64,000 nt of DNA from Streptomyces rhizoryzae (GCF_023155275.1 NZ_JALMUV010000011.1:62001-126000); one strand, 5' to 3'; counted from the first letter of the stretch, positions 27,952 through 39,033 are shown. The notes: generated by a model not told the origin, from the sequence alone. Made by a program: numbers and translations.

Positions 27952-29583
27952 ATGGGCATTCGGAGTCTGCTGCGCAACGCTTTCGGTCGCTCCAAGGCGG
28001 CCCGCGACGAATCCGGCGCGGCACGGACCAGCGCCGACCAGCCGGAATCGGCAACGATCCCGGAAGCGCGCGAGGAATCCGCCCCGGCCGCGGCCACCGC
28101 GCCCCCCGAGGCCGAGGTCCCGGCCGCCCGTACGGCGCCCACCGAGTCCGCGGAGCCCGCGGAGCCGGCTCCCGCGCCCCCGGTGACGGCCTCTCTCCCC
28201 GCCCAGAGCAGCCCGGTTGAGCCCGCACCGGAGCCCGCGGCGCGTCCGGAGGAGTCCGCGGTGGCGGAGGCTCCGCTACGGAACGAGCCGTCCGCCGCGG
28301 CCCCGGCCGACACCGCGCCCGAGCCGGTGACGGCCCCCGAGCCGAAGGAGCCGGCGGCCGCCGAGAGCCGGTCCGAGGACGCCGGGAAGGACGCGCAGCC
28401 GGACCGGGCCGCCGCGGTCGAGGCCCAGCCGCTCGCGGAAGAGCCGGCCTCCCAGGCCGTCACCGCACCCGAGCCCGCTCCCGCGGTCACGCCCGAGGAC
28501 GAGCCGAAGCAGGCCCCCGAGGCCCCTACCGAGGCCGCCCCCACCCAGACCCCCGCTCCGGCCGCCACCGACAGTGCCGCCGAGAGTGCCACCGACAGTG
28601 CCGCCGACCTCGTCAGCCGGGCGTTCGACCACCCGGCCCCCGCCGCCGCCCCGGCCGCGTCCGAGGAGAGCACGGAAAGCACCGAGCCGAAGGCGGAGGC
28701 CCAGCCGGAGAAGGCGGAGGAGACCGGGGCCCCCGCCGCCGCGGAATCCGCACCGGCCGCCGACACGGCGAAGCCGGAGACCGCCGAGCCCGAGGGCGCC
28801 GAGCCCGAGGAGCCCGCCGCGCAGGAAGCCGCCGCAGCCGCCACCGCGGCTCCCGCCCCGGCCGCGGGCACTCCGAATCCGGTGGCGGCGACCGCCCCCG
28901 GCCTGCTCCCCCTCTACGACGCGGCGCGCGCCACGCTGGAGAAGCACCACCTCACCACCCAGCGCGCCACTGTCTACCTGGTCCTCGACCGCTCCGGGTC
29001 GATGCGCACCTACTACAAGGACGGCACGGTCCAGCACCTCGCCGAGCAGGCGCTGGCCCTCTCCGCGCACTTCGACGAGAACGCCACCGTCCCGGTCGTC
29101 TTCTTCTCCACCGACGTGGACGGCACCGCGGATCTCGACCTCACCCACTACGAGGGCCGCATCGAGGAGCTGCACTCCGGCCTCGGCCACATGGGCCGCA
29201 CCAACTACCACTGGGCGATCGAGGCCGTCGTCGCGCACTACAAGAAGTCCGGCTCCACCGGCCCGGCCTTCGTCATCTTCCAGACCGACGGCGCGCCGAC
29301 GTCCAAGCCCGCCGCCGAGCGGGCACTGTGCGAGGCGGCCGGGCTCCCCGTCTTCTGGCAGTTCATCGGCTTCGGCGACCCCGAGGCCAAGGGGTTCGAC
29401 TTCCTCCGCAAGCTGGACGACCTGACCGTTCCGGAGAAGCGCGTCGTCGACAACGCGGGCTTCTTCCACGCCGGCCGCGACCCGCGCAGCCTTTCCCACG
29501 AGGAGTTCTTCCAGCAGCTGATGGTCGAGTTCCCCGAGTGGCTCGCCGAGGCCCGCGCCGCCAAGGTCCTCAAGGACAGCTGA
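27952..29583 (+). CDS. vWA-domain protein (TerF-like) with a 310-residue disordered Ala/Pro/Glu arm
   Basis: A 543-residue protein. Residues 1-15 (MGIRSLLRNAFGRSK) form a basic amphipathic start, residues 16-320 are a low-complexity acidic Ala/Pro/Glu region, and residues 325-540 are a von Willebrand A domain. The MIDAS metal site is DRSGS in VYLVLDRSGSMRTYY, with a second Asp in FQTDGAPTS. The vWA part resembles tellurium-resistance TerF-type proteins (FWQFIGFGDPEAKGFDFL), but no terD-like gene is nearby. It has no signal peptide and is likely cytoplasmic. The ATG follows GAGAGG at 8-9 bases. A strong hairpin follows the stop. Confidence 0.85.
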   Translation: MGIRSLLRNAFGRSKAARDESGAARTSADQPESATIPEAREESAPAAATAPPEAEVPAARTAPTESAEPAEPAPAPPVTASLPAQSSPVEPAPEPAARPEESAVAEAPLRNEPSAAAPADTAPEPVTAPEPKEPAAAESRSEDAGKDAQPDRAAAVEAQPLAEEPASQAVTAPEPAPAVTPEDEPKQAPEAPTEAAPTQTPAPAATDSAAESATDSAADLVSRAFDHPAPAAAPAASEESTESTEPKAEAQPEKAEETGAPAAAESAPAADTAKPETAEPEGAEPEEPAAQEAAAAATAAPAPAAGTPNPVAATAPGLLPLYDAARATLEKHHLTTQRATVYLVLDRSGSMRTYYKDGTVQHLAEQALALSAHFDENATVPVVFFSTDVDGTADLDLTHYEGRIEELHSGLGHMGRTNYHWAIEAVVAHYKKSGSTGPAFVIFQTDGAPTSKPAAERALCEAAGLPVFWQFIGFGDPEAKGFDFLRKLDDLTVPEKRVVDNAGFFHAGRDPRSLSHEEFFQQLMVEFPEWLAEARAAKVLKDS

Positions 29584-29607
29584 GCCGCCCCACCCGCGCT
29601 CCCGGAC

Positions 29608-29637
29608 CGAGGCCGGACCCGATCGGGTCCGGCCTCG
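29608..29637. terminator. Terminator: perfect 30-bp palindrome after the vWA gene
   Basis: The 15-bp half CGAGGCCGGACCCGA is followed directly by its exact complement. It lies 25 bp after the vWA stop codon. Confidence 0.8.
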
Positions 29638-29652
29638 GCCGTTCCCGGCACC

Positions 29653-29776
29653 GCTTCACGGGAAGCCCGGGGGTGTTTCACGTGAAACATGGCGCGTTTC
29701 ACGGCGAACGCGGGGGCGGGGCCGGGCGCCGGGTGCGTGATGATGGGACAGGCGGCCGCCATGTTTCACGTGAAAC
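29653..29776. promoter_or_regulatory. parS cluster 7 (two perfect, two degenerate sites) upstream of metG
   Basis: Perfect copies of GTTTCACGTGAAAC at 29675-29688 and 29763-29776. Degenerate copies GCTTCACGGGAAGC (29653, 3 mismatches) and GTTTCACGGCGAAC (29696, 3 mismatches) lie 22 and 21 bp on either side of the first. Confidence 0.92.
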
Positions 29777-29913
29777 GGCCGCGGACCGGGCCGCCGCTCG
29801 CACGCCTTCGGGCCCGGAAATGCACGCGCGGGGACCCGTACCCCGTCCAGTACGATATTGACGTTGCGTAAAGCAAATCATCACTCACCGTAGCGACTTG
29901 GGAGCAGCCGGCA

Positions 29914-31629
<1,716 letters not shown>

Positions 31630-31650
31630 GCGCCCGGCGCCCTGCCGAGG

Positions 31651-31681
31651 ACGCCCCCGGACCGAGCCGGTCCGGGGGCGT
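31651..31681. terminator. Terminator between convergent metG and aspS (metG side)
   Basis: Perfect 13-bp arms (ACGCCCCCGGACC and its complement) around the 5-base loop GAGCC. Confidence 0.85.
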
Positions 31682-31716
31682 TCGCGTGCGGTGGCACTCC
31701 GGGCGCCCACGCGCGA

Positions 31717-31748
31717 GGGCCCGGCACCGCCGCTGCGGTACCGGGCCC
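31717..31748. terminator. Terminator between convergent metG and aspS (aspS side)
   Basis: Outer arms GGGCCCGG/CCGGGCCC and inner arms ACCGC/GCGGT form one stem with single-base bulges and a short loop. It lies 12 bp beyond the aspS stop codon. Confidence 0.75.
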
Positions 31749-31760
31749 CGGGCGCCGTGC

Positions 31761-33548
31761 CTACTTGGTCGGCTTGTACGGCGTCGGCTTGGCCGGGCCG
31801 GTGCGGATGCTCAGGTGGAGCTCCTTCAGGCGGGCCTCGTCGACCTCGGACGGGGCGCCCATCAGGAGGTCCTGGGCGTTGCCGTTGAGCGGGAAGGCGA
31901 TGGTCTCGCGGATGTTCGGCTCGTCGGCCAGCAGCATCACGATGCGGTCGACGCCGGGGGCGATGCCACCGTGCGGCGGGGCGCCGAACTTGAAGGCGCG
32001 GAGCATGCCGCCGAACTCCGACTCCACGGTCTCCTTGTCGTAACCGGCGATCGCGAACGCCTTGTACATGACGTCCGGCTCGTGGTTGCGGATGGCGCCG
32101 GAGGACAGCTCGGTGCCGTTGCAGACGATGTCGTACTGCCAGGCGAGGATGTCCAGCGGGTCCTTGGTCTCCAGCGCCTCCAGGCCGCCCTGCGGCATGG
32201 AGAACGGGTTGTGGGAAAACTCGATCTTGCCCGTGTCGGCGTCGCGCTCGAACATCGGGAAGTCGACGATCCAGCAGAAGCGGAACTCGTTCTCCACGAA
32301 GTGGCCGGCGCGCTTGGCGGCCTCGACGCGGACCGCGCCCATGATCTTGGAGACCTCGTCGAACTCACCGGCGCCGAAGAAGACGGCGTGGCCGGGCTTG
32401 AGGTCCAGGGCCGCGACCAGCGCCTTGACGTCGTCGTCGGTGAGGAACTTGGCGATCGGGCCGCTGAGCGCGTGGCCTTCGCCGACGCGGATCCAGGCCA
32501 GGCCCTTGGCGCCCTGCGCGACGGCGAACTCGCCGAGCTGGTCGAAGAACTTCCGCGGCTGGTCGGCGGTGCCCGGTACGGCCAGGGCCCGGACGTGCTT
32601 GCCGGCGAACGCCTTGAACCCGGAGGCGGCGAAGACGTCCGAGACGTCCACCAGCTCCAGCTCGGCGCGCAGGTCCGGCTTGTCGGAGCCGTACTTGAGC
32701 ATCGCCTCGCGGAACGGGATGCGCGGGAAGGGCGAGGTGACCGTGCGGCCGTCGCCGAACTCGGTGAACAGCTCCGTCATCAGCTTCTCGACGGGCTGGA
32801 AGACGTCCTCCTGCTCGACGAAGCTCATCTCGATGTCGAGCTGATAGAACTCGCCCGGCGAGCGGTCGGCGCGGGCGTCCTCGTCGCGGAAGCAGGGGGC
32901 GATCTGGAAGTAGCGGTCGAAGCCGGCGATCATCAGCAGCTGCTTGAACTGCTGCGGCGCCTGCGGCAGCGCGTAGAACCTGCCGGCGTGCAGACGGGAC
33001 GGGACCAGGAAGTCGCGGGCGCCCTCGGGGGAGGTCGCGGACAGGATCGGGGTCGCCATCTCGTTGAAGCCGAGCGCCACCATCTTGTGGCGGATCGCGG
33101 AGATCACGGCGGTGCGCAGCATGATGTTGCGGTGCATCCGCTCGCGGCGCAGGTCGAGGAAGCGGTATTCGAGGCGCTTCTCCTCGTTGACCCCGTCCTC
33201 GGCGTTGATCGTGAAGGGGATCTGCTCGGCCGCGCCGAGCACCTCGACCTCGGTGACCTCGATCTCGATCTCACCGGTCGGCAGGTCGGGGTTGACGTTC
33301 TCGGCGCCGCGGGCGCTGACCTTGCCGTCGATCCGGACGACGGTCTCCTTCGTCAGCGAACCGAGGACCTCGTTCGCCGGGGTGCCGGGGCGGGCGACGA
33401 GCTGCACGAGACCGTAGTGGTCGCGGAGATCGATGAAGAGGATGCCGCCCAGGTCACGTCGATTGTGCAGCCAGCCGCTGAGACGGACGTCGGTGTCGAC
33501 GTCCGCGGCTCGGAGCTCGCCGCAGTTGTGGGACCGGTACCGATGCAT
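31761..33548 (-). CDS. aspS: Aspartyl-tRNA synthetase
   Basis: A class II synthetase of 595 residues. The N-terminal OB-fold anticodon domain begins with [20 protein letters not shown]. Motif 2 is seen at [20 protein letters not shown], and motif 3 at [20 protein letters not shown]. The bacterial GAD insertion is at about 290-420. Whether it also charges tRNA-Asn cannot be told from sequence. The ATG is preceded by a 265-bp leader shared with the divergent phosphatase gene. Confidence 0.97.
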   Translation of the reverse strand: MHRYRSHNCGELRAADVDTDVRLSGWLHNRRDLGGILFIDLRDHYGLVQLVARPGTPANEVLGSLTKETVVRIDGKVSARGAENVNPDLPTGEIEIEVTEVEVLGAAEQIPFTINAEDGVNEEKRLEYRFLDLRRERMHRNIMLRTAVISAIRHKMVALGFNEMATPILSATSPEGARDFLVPSRLHAGRFYALPQAPQQFKQLLMIAGFDRYFQIAPCFRDEDARADRSPGEFYQLDIEMSFVEQEDVFQPVEKLMTELFTEFGDGRTVTSPFPRIPFREAMLKYGSDKPDLRAELELVDVSDVFAASGFKAFAGKHVRALAVPGTADQPRKFFDQLGEFAVAQGAKGLAWIRVGEGHALSGPIAKFLTDDDVKALVAALDLKPGHAVFFGAGEFDEVSKIMGAVRVEAAKRAGHFVENEFRFCWIVDFPMFERDADTGKIEFSHNPFSMPQGGLEALETKDPLDILAWQYDIVCNGTELSSGAIRNHEPDVMYKAFAIAGYDKETVESEFGGMLRAFKFGAPPHGGIAPGVDRIVMLLADEPNIRETIAFPLNGNAQDLLMGAPSEVDEARLKELHLSIRTGPAKPTPYKPTK

Positions 33549-33814
33549 CGCTCATCCAAGTCGTCGCGAGTCGAGGTGGGGAGCTGACGGGCGGCAGGAC
33601 AGATGCGGGGCTCGCCCGATCGATCGCCTTGGGGACCACCCGAAAGACCACCCCAGGAATGGCATAACCGCTCCAGGTTACCGCCCGGCCCCGGGGTCCT
33701 GGTTGACATATCCCCCTCACGGTCCCCCGCGGGTGAGGGCGCGGCCCCCGGCTGCGACGATGGTCCCGCCCGGCTCACCGGCCGGGTCACGCCAAATCCA
33801 CCTAAAGTGATGCA

Positions 33815-35995
33815 ATGCGCACCAAGGACCTCCTGGCCGCCCTCGCGACCGGCCTGTGGCGCTGGGACAACGCATCCGGGCGGGTGAGCCTCGACGCCGA
33901 GGCGGCCCGGCTGCTGGGGCTTCCCGCCGAGCCGGCCGTTCTCACCGAGGCCGCCGTGCGCTCCCGTTTCCACCCCGTCGACTTCGCCGAGATCAACGGG
34001 ATCATCCAGCTCGCGCTCGCCGAGGAGACGCTCGCCGAGGCCCGGCTGCGCATCGTCGACGAGCGCGGGCGGGTGCTGCGGCTGGTCCGCTCCCGCTCCC
34101 GCCCCCGGCTGGTCGACGGCGGTTTCGAGCTGGTGGGCATCCTCCAGGAGGTCCCCGAGCCGCAGCCCGGCACCTCGGCGGCGCACACCACGGTCACCGG
34201 CGACTGGCGCCGGTCGCGGGAGGCGTTCCTGCTGGACGCCGGGCGGGCGCTGGCCGAGGCGCGGTCCACGGCCGAGGTGCTGCGGGTCGCGGCCGGCCTC
34301 TCCATGCCCGGTTTCATGCCGGACGGCCTGGCGGTCTTCGGCATCGAGGGCGACCGGCTCTCGGTGATCGGCCACCACGGCCACCGCCCCGGTGACGAGC
34401 GGCCGTTCACCGAACTCACCCTGGCGACCGACTACCCGGCCGCCGAGGTGGTGCGCACCGGCCGGGCCATCTACCTGCCCTCCCCGGAGGAGTACCGGCG
34501 CCGCTACCCCGCCGCCTGGCCGCTGGCCGCCCGCTTCCGCCGCACGTCGTGGGCGTTCCTCCCGCTGGTCAACGCGGGCCGGACGATCGGCGCCTGGATG
34601 GCCGGCTTCGCCCACCCGGTGGCCTTCACCCCGGACGAGCGGGCGGTGCTGACCACCGTCGCCCGGATGCTGGCCCAGGCGCTGGCCAGGGCGGGGGTGC
34701 AGGAGTCGCAGCACGAACTGGCCGTCGGGCTCCAGCGCAGCATGATGCCGACGGTGCAGCCGGACATCCCCGGGATGGCGGTCGCGGCCCGCTACGTGCC
34801 GACCGGCGGCGGTCTGGAGGTCGGCGGCGACTGGTACGACATGATCTCGCTGCCGTCCGGCCGGATCGCCCTGGTGATCGGGGACGTCCAGGGCCATGAC
34901 GTACGGGCCGCGGGGCTGATGGGGCAGCTGCGGATCGCGCTGCGCGCCTACGCCGCCGAGGGCCACCACCCGGACGCGGTGCTCTCCCGCGCCTCCCGCT
35001 TCCTCGCCGGGATCAACGAGACCGAGTTCCGTGGCCACGGCGAGGACCAGCGCTTCGCGACCTGCCTGTACGTGGAGGTGGATCCGGCGACCGGGCTGCT
35101 GGACGTGGCCCGGGCCGGCCACCCCGACCCGGCGATCCGGATGGCCGACGGCACGGTCCTGCGCCGGCCCACCGCGGGAGGTCTGCCGCTGGGCATCGAC
35201 CCCGACTCCGACTACCCCACGACCCGGATCGTCCTGGAGCCGGGCGAGACCATGCTGGTGTGCACCGACGGGCTGATCGAGACCGGCGGGCACGATCTGG
35301 AAACCGGCTGGGAGCGGTTGCGCGAGCTGTTCGAGCGGCACGGCGCACAGCCGGAGGAGGGGGACGGCGAGAGTCTGGAGCGGCTGGCCGACTCCCTGGT
35401 CCAGGCGGTGCACGGCCCCTCGTCCCACCACACCACCGGTCCGCTGGCGGACCGCCGCGAGGACGACATCGCCCTGCTGCTGCTCTCCCGTGAGGGCGGC
35501 AGCTGCGGGCTCGGCTCGGGGGACCGGCTGCGGCGGCTGCCGGGGCGGCGCACCGTGTTCTCCGTGGCCCAGGCGGAGCCGGAGCGGATCGCGGCGGCCC
35601 GCCGCCAGGTACGCGATGTGCTGCACGACTGGGCCGACCCGGACCAGGTCGACTCCGCCGAGCTGCTGGTCTCCGAGATCGTCACCAATGTGCTGACGCA
35701 CACCGACGGGGACGCGCTGCTGGTGGCGGAGGTCGCCGGTGAGCGGGGGTCCCGGCGGCTGCGGGTGGAGGTCGCGGACGGCAGCGACGAACTCCCGCAC
35801 CGGCGCAGTCCGGGCGAACTCGCGTCCTCCGGGCGCGGGCTGGTGCTGCTGGAACTGCTGGCCGGGGCCTGGGGCGTGGACCCGCGCGGGGACGGCAAGT
35901 CGACGTGGTTCGAGCTCTACGAGGACGCCGGGGCGGTGGGGGAGTCCTCCGGTCCGGAGCCGCCGGACGCGTCCGTGCCCGGGCCCGCCGCGTAG
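33815..35995 (+). CDS. PAS-GAF-PP2C (SpoIIE/RsbU-type) phosphatase with C-terminal HATPase (RsbW-like) domain
   Basis: A 726-residue multidomain regulator of the partner-switching type common in Streptomyces. In order: PAS-like domain about 1-110 (ATGLWRWDNASGRVSLDAEA), GAF about 135-290, PP2C/SpoIIE domain about 305-555 with EVGGDWYDMISLPSG, LVIGDVQGHDVRAAG, LVCTDGLIETGGHDLE and REDDIALLLL, and an anti-sigma-type HATPase at about 580-700 (ELLVSEIVTNVLTHTDGDAL, SGRGLVLLELLAGAWG). The phosphatase metal Asp residues are intact. It probably acts on an anti-anti-sigma factor in response to a signal bound by PAS or GAF. Its 3' end overlaps the convergent permease gene. Confidence 0.92.
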   Translation: MRTKDLLAALATGLWRWDNASGRVSLDAEAARLLGLPAEPAVLTEAAVRSRFHPVDFAEINGIIQLALAEETLAEARLRIVDERGRVLRLVRSRSRPRLVDGGFELVGILQEVPEPQPGTSAAHTTVTGDWRRSREAFLLDAGRALAEARSTAEVLRVAAGLSMPGFMPDGLAVFGIEGDRLSVIGHHGHRPGDERPFTELTLATDYPAAEVVRTGRAIYLPSPEEYRRRYPAAWPLAARFRRTSWAFLPLVNAGRTIGAWMAGFAHPVAFTPDERAVLTTVARMLAQALARAGVQESQHELAVGLQRSMMPTVQPDIPGMAVAARYVPTGGGLEVGGDWYDMISLPSGRIALVIGDVQGHDVRAAGLMGQLRIALRAYAAEGHHPDAVLSRASRFLAGINETEFRGHGEDQRFATCLYVEVDPATGLLDVARAGHPDPAIRMADGTVLRRPTAGGLPLGIDPDSDYPTTRIVLEPGETMLVCTDGLIETGGHDLETGWERLRELFERHGAQPEEGDGESLERLADSLVQAVHGPSSHHTTGPLADRREDDIALLLLSREGGSCGLGSGDRLRRLPGRRTVFSVAQAEPERIAAARRQVRDVLHDWADPDQVDSAELLVSEIVTNVLTHTDGDALLVAEVAGERGSRRLRVEVADGSDELPHRRSPGELASSGRGLVLLELLAGAWGVDPRGDGKSTWFELYEDAGAVGESSGPEPPDASVPGPAA

Positions 35996-37071
35996 TGCTT
36001 GCGCAGCTCGTGCAGGACGCCGGAGACGGCCGCGGTCAGCGGGACGGACAGCAGCATGCCGAGGATCCCGGCGACACTGGCCCCGGCGGTGATCGCCAGC
36101 ATCACGACCGCCGGGTGCATCTGCACCGTACGGCTCTGGATCATCGGCTGGAGCACATGGCCCTCCAGTACCTGGACGGCGACGACCACACCGAGCGCCC
36201 AGAGCGCGATCACGACGCCGCGGTCCGCGAACGCCACCAGGATCGCCACCGCGCCGGAGATGAAGGCCCCGAGGTAGGGGATGTAGGCGCCGACGAAGAC
36301 CAGGGCGCCCAGGCCGAAGGCGCCCGGCACCTTCAGGACCAGCAGCCCGACGGTGATGCAGAGGGCGTCGATCAGCGCGATGAAGGTGGTGCCGCGCATG
36401 AAGCCCTCGATGGACTGGAAGCCGCGCCGGGCCATCCGTTCCAGCTGCGGCGCGGAATTGCGGGGCGCCCAGTCGTGCAGCGCGCGGACCGCCTTGTCCG
36501 AGTCGCGCAGGAAGAAGAACGTCAGCAGCAGCGCCAGCACCGCTGCGGCGATGAACTGGCCGACGATGCTCACCCCGGCCAGCAGCCCGGAGGCCGCGGT
36601 GCTGCCGAACTTGCTGACCAGCGTCTTGGCGTTGGTGGCGAGATCGCTGAGCGAGTTTCCGGCCATGCCGACGTGCTTGGAGAGGTCCGCCGCCGCGTCC
36701 TTGAGCGAGGCGATGATCTGGTCGCCGGTCTCGACCAGCGCGCTGACCACGATGTACCCGGCGCCGCCGACCACGATCACCAGCACCGCACAGGTCAGGC
36801 CGGCCGCCAGCGACCGGTTCAGGCGCATCGCCACCAGCCGCCGGTACAGCGGCCCGAGCAGCGCGCTACCCAGCAGCGCCAGCAGGACGGGCGTGACCGC
36901 CGCGCTCAGTTCGACGCAGAGCCATCCGCCGACGGCCAGCACCGCCGCGACCAGCAGAGCGGCCGCGCACCAGGCGGCGGCACGACGGGCCTCGATCGGG
37001 AGCAGCGGCGGGGAGTGCGGCGGCCGGCCGGGCTCGGCACCGCTCCGGTTGTGATCCGAGTCGTTTCGCAC
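35917..37071 (-). CDS. AI-2E family transporter (YdiK/PerM-like membrane protein)
   Basis: A 384-residue membrane protein with about eight spans. Family features are the paired N-terminal spans AAAWCAAALLVAAVLAVGGW and VTPVLLALLGSALLGPLYRR, the GTTFIALIDALCITVGLLVL block and GAYIPYLGAFISGAVAILVA near the middle. Despite the name, most members are not proven autoinducer exporters. The GTG at 37071 is preferred; the frame is open further upstream, where it would be translated parS (FHVKH). Its last 79 bp overlap the end of the convergent phosphatase gene. Confidence 0.86.
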   Translation of the reverse strand: MRNDSDHNRSGAEPGRPPHSPPLLPIEARRAAAWCAAALLVAAVLAVGGWLCVELSAAVTPVLLALLGSALLGPLYRRLVAMRLNRSLAAGLTCAVLVIVVGGAGYIVVSALVETGDQIIASLKDAAADLSKHVGMAGNSLSDLATNAKTLVSKFGSTAASGLLAGVSIVGQFIAAAVLALLLTFFFLRDSDKAVRALHDWAPRNSAPQLERMARRGFQSIEGFMRGTTFIALIDALCITVGLLVLKVPGAFGLGALVFVGAYIPYLGAFISGAVAILVAFADRGVVIALWALGVVVAVQVLEGHVLQPMIQSRTVQMHPAVVMLAITAGASVAGILGMLLSVPLTAAVSGVLHELRKHYAAGPGTDASGGSGPEDSPTAPASS

Positions 37072-37154
37072 CCCGACAGTCCACCACGGCCCGCCGGCCG
37101 CCGACGTCCATGGGGCGGGGTCGCCACGGTTCCCGGCACGGCGCGTACGGCGGT

Positions 37155-37210
37155 GTTTCACGTGAAACATGCGTGCGGGGGCGGTGTTTCACGTGAAACA
37201 CCGCCCCCGC
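37155..37210. promoter_or_regulatory. parS pair 8, second copy inside a 36-bp perfect palindrome
   Basis: Perfect GTTTCACGTGAAAC at 37155-37168 and 37186-37199, 31 bp start to start. The second is flanked by 11 bp on each side that are also complementary (GCGGGGGCGGT and ACCGCCCCCGC), giving a perfect 36-bp palindrome at 37175-37210. It lies 21 bp past the pirin stop codon, where a terminator would be expected. Confidence 0.94.
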
Positions 37211-37231
37211 GGACCCGCTGACGCCGGCCGC

Positions 37232-38185
37232 TCACACCTCGTCGGCGGGGATCGTGCCCAGCCGCCCGGCCTGGAAGTCCTCGAAGGCCTGGGCCAGTTC
37301 GGCGTGGGTGTTCATGACGAACGGGCCGTAGTGCCTCATCGGCTCGCGGATCGGCAGCCCGCCCAGCAGCACCACCTCGAAGTTCGGGCTGCGGGACTCC
37401 TGGCTCTCGTCGGCGCGGATCGTGAGCGCGTCGCCCGCCCCGAAGACGACCGTCTGCCCCATGTGGAACGGGCGGCCCTCCGCACCGGCGGTGCCCCGGC
37501 CGGACAGGGCGTAGGCGAGCGCGTTGAAGTCCGCCCGCCAGGGGAGCGTCACCTCGGCGCCCGGGTTCACCGTCAGGTGCATCATCGTGATCGGGGTGTG
37601 GGTGACGCCCGGCCCGCGGTGGCCGTCGAGGTCGCCCGCGATCAGCCGCAGCAGCGCACCGCCGTCGCTGGAGGTCAGCAGCTTGACCTGGCCGCCGCCG
37701 ATGTCCTGGTAGCGCGGCGCCATCATCTTGTCGCTCTTGGGGAGGTTCACCCACAGCTGGAGGCCGTGGAAGAGGCCGCCCGACATCACGAGCGACTCCG
37801 GCGGCGCCTCGATGTGCAGCAGGCCGGAGCCCGCGGTCATCCACTGGGTGTCCCCGTCATTGATGACCCCGCCGCCCCCGTGGGAGTCGCGGTGCACGAA
37901 CGTGCCGTCGAGCAGGTAGGTGACGGTCTCGAAGCCCCGGTGCGGGTGCCACGGCGTGCCCTTGGGCTCGCCGGGCGCGTACTCCACCTCGCCCATCTGG
38001 TCCATCATGATGAACGGGTCGAGGTGGGCGTAGGCGATGCCGGCGAAGGCGCGGCGCACCGGGAAGCCCTCGCCCTCGAAACCGGTCGGTGCGGTGCTGA
38101 CGGCCAGCGCGGGCCGGGTGCGCGCCCCGGCGGGTGCGGCGACCCTCGGCAGGGTCAGCGGGTTCTCCACGGTCACAGCGGGCAT
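37232..38185 (-). CDS. Pirin family protein
   Basis: A 317-residue bicupin. The N-terminal cupin has the iron-binding block WHPHRGFETVTYLLDG and HRDSHG, followed by MTAGSGLLHIE. Pirins act as quercetin-2,3-dioxygenases or as redox-sensing regulatory partners; the role of this one is open. The ATG starts MPAVTVENPL. A dyad with TTTCAA/TTGAAA arms lies 25-45 bp upstream and probably controls it. Confidence 0.92.
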   Translation of the reverse strand: MPAVTVENPLTLPRVAAPAGARTRPALAVSTAPTGFEGEGFPVRRAFAGIAYAHLDPFIMMDQMGEVEYAPGEPKGTPWHPHRGFETVTYLLDGTFVHRDSHGGGGVINDGDTQWMTAGSGLLHIEAPPESLVMSGGLFHGLQLWVNLPKSDKMMAPRYQDIGGGQVKLLTSSDGGALLRLIAGDLDGHRGPGVTHTPITMMHLTVNPGAEVTLPWRADFNALAYALSGRGTAGAEGRPFHMGQTVVFGAGDALTIRADESQESRSPNFEVVLLGGLPIREPMRHYGPFVMNTHAELAQAFEDFQAGRLGTIPADEV

Positions 38186-38205
38186 GACGGCCTCCTCGGT
38201 CGTTC

Positions 38206-38230
38206 GCTTTTCAATAAGTTAGTTGAAAGC
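38206..38230. promoter_or_regulatory. Candidate MarR-type operator at the pirin promoter
   Basis: TTTCAA (38209-38214) and TTGAAA (38223-38228) form an inverted repeat around an 8-base AT-rich spacer (TAAGTTAG), with GCTT/AAGC extending the arms. Placement just upstream of the pirin start suggests repression at the promoter. No MarR gene is adjacent. Confidence 0.5.
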
Positions 38231-38373
38231 TGAACAACTCGCAAGGTGTGCGCTATTCCGTTGGCGAGTACGGTGATGTTTCCGCAGGCCAGAGAGGCGC
38301 GGAAGCAGATGGTGGGGCGCAGGGCGAGCCAGGAGGCCGGTCAGCCCGCCAGCCGGCCGCGCGGCGAGAACGG

Positions 38374-38844
38374 CTAGCCGTACATCCGGCGCATCGCGAA
38401 GTCGACCATCTGCTCCACGGCCTTGGCGTCGAAGACCATCCGGTGGTCGCCCTCCATGTCGAGGACGAAGCCGTAGCCGGTGGGCAGCAGGTCGAGCACC
38501 TCGGCGCCGGTGATCACGAAGTACTTGGACTCCTTGCCCGCGTACCGGCGCAGCTCCTTGAGCGAGGTGAACATCGGGATCACCGGCTGCTGGGTGTTGT
38601 GCAGCGCCAGGAAGCCGGGGTTGTCACCGCGCGGGCAGTAGACCTTGGACGTCGAGAAGATGCCCTGGAAGTCCTCGGCCGACATCGACCCGGTGGTGAA
38701 GGCGCGCACCGCGTCGGCCAGCGACGGCGGGGACGGCTCCGGATACAGCGGCTGCTCGCCATAGCCCCCGGGGGCCGGTTGCTGCGGCGGGGGCGGCGCT
38801 CCGTACTGCTGCCCGGCACCCGCGTTCTGGTCGTAGCCGTACAT
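38374..38844 (-). CDS. SseB N-terminal-domain protein
   Basis: A 156-residue protein with a Gln/Pro/Gly-rich start (MYGYDQNAGAGQQYGAPPPP) followed by one SseB-like domain at about 45-150 (LALHNTQQPVIPMFTSLKEL, GYGFVLDMEGDHRMVFDA). In actinobacteria such domains are found in small cytoplasmic proteins of unknown role, some linked to ESX-type secretion loci; no ESX gene is in this window. The ATG at 38844 directly abuts the divergent region upstream of the acyl-CoA dehydrogenase. Confidence 0.78.
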   Translation of the reverse strand: MYGYDQNAGAGQQYGAPPPPQQPAPGGYGEQPLYPEPSPPSLADAVRAFTTGSMSAEDFQGIFSTSKVYCPRGDNPGFLALHNTQQPVIPMFTSLKELRRYAGKESKYFVITGAEVLDLLPTGYGFVLDMEGDHRMVFDAKAVEQMVDFAMRRMYG

Positions 38845-39033
38845 GCGGCACAGCGTACTGATTCGGGGCGGAGGCGGGGGACGCTCGTCACAGATCGGCC
38901 GTAAGGGGTTGCTTCTTATTACCGGTGGGTAGCATCATCGTAGCTACTTGCTGGTATTGCGTATCGAGGTCCCTTCCTCGCATCGAGGTCTTCCTCGCAC
39001 GAGGCCCTCCCGAACCCTTACGGAGCCGTACCC

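Larger units (their letters stand above)
29584..29913. other. 330-bp gap between the vWA gene and metG
   Basis: Holds a terminator (29608-29637), parS cluster 7 (29653-29776) and the metG promoter region. TACGAT at about 29851 is a fair -10 hexamer, and TTGACG just after it could be a -35 of a second promoter. No protein gene is credible here. Confidence 0.6.

Noticed and set aside
34948-35898. Minus-strand frames antisense to the PAS-GAF-PP2C phosphatase
   Set aside because: Typical antisense Ser/Arg-rich composition; no ribosome sites or domains.
36866-37201. Many open frames beginning MFHVKH or containing VSRET/CFT-stop
   Set aside because: These strings are simply parS translated in its three frames, so frames crossing parS share them. 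Apart from the real genes cobG, cbiD and the SARP regulator, I treat them as non-coding.
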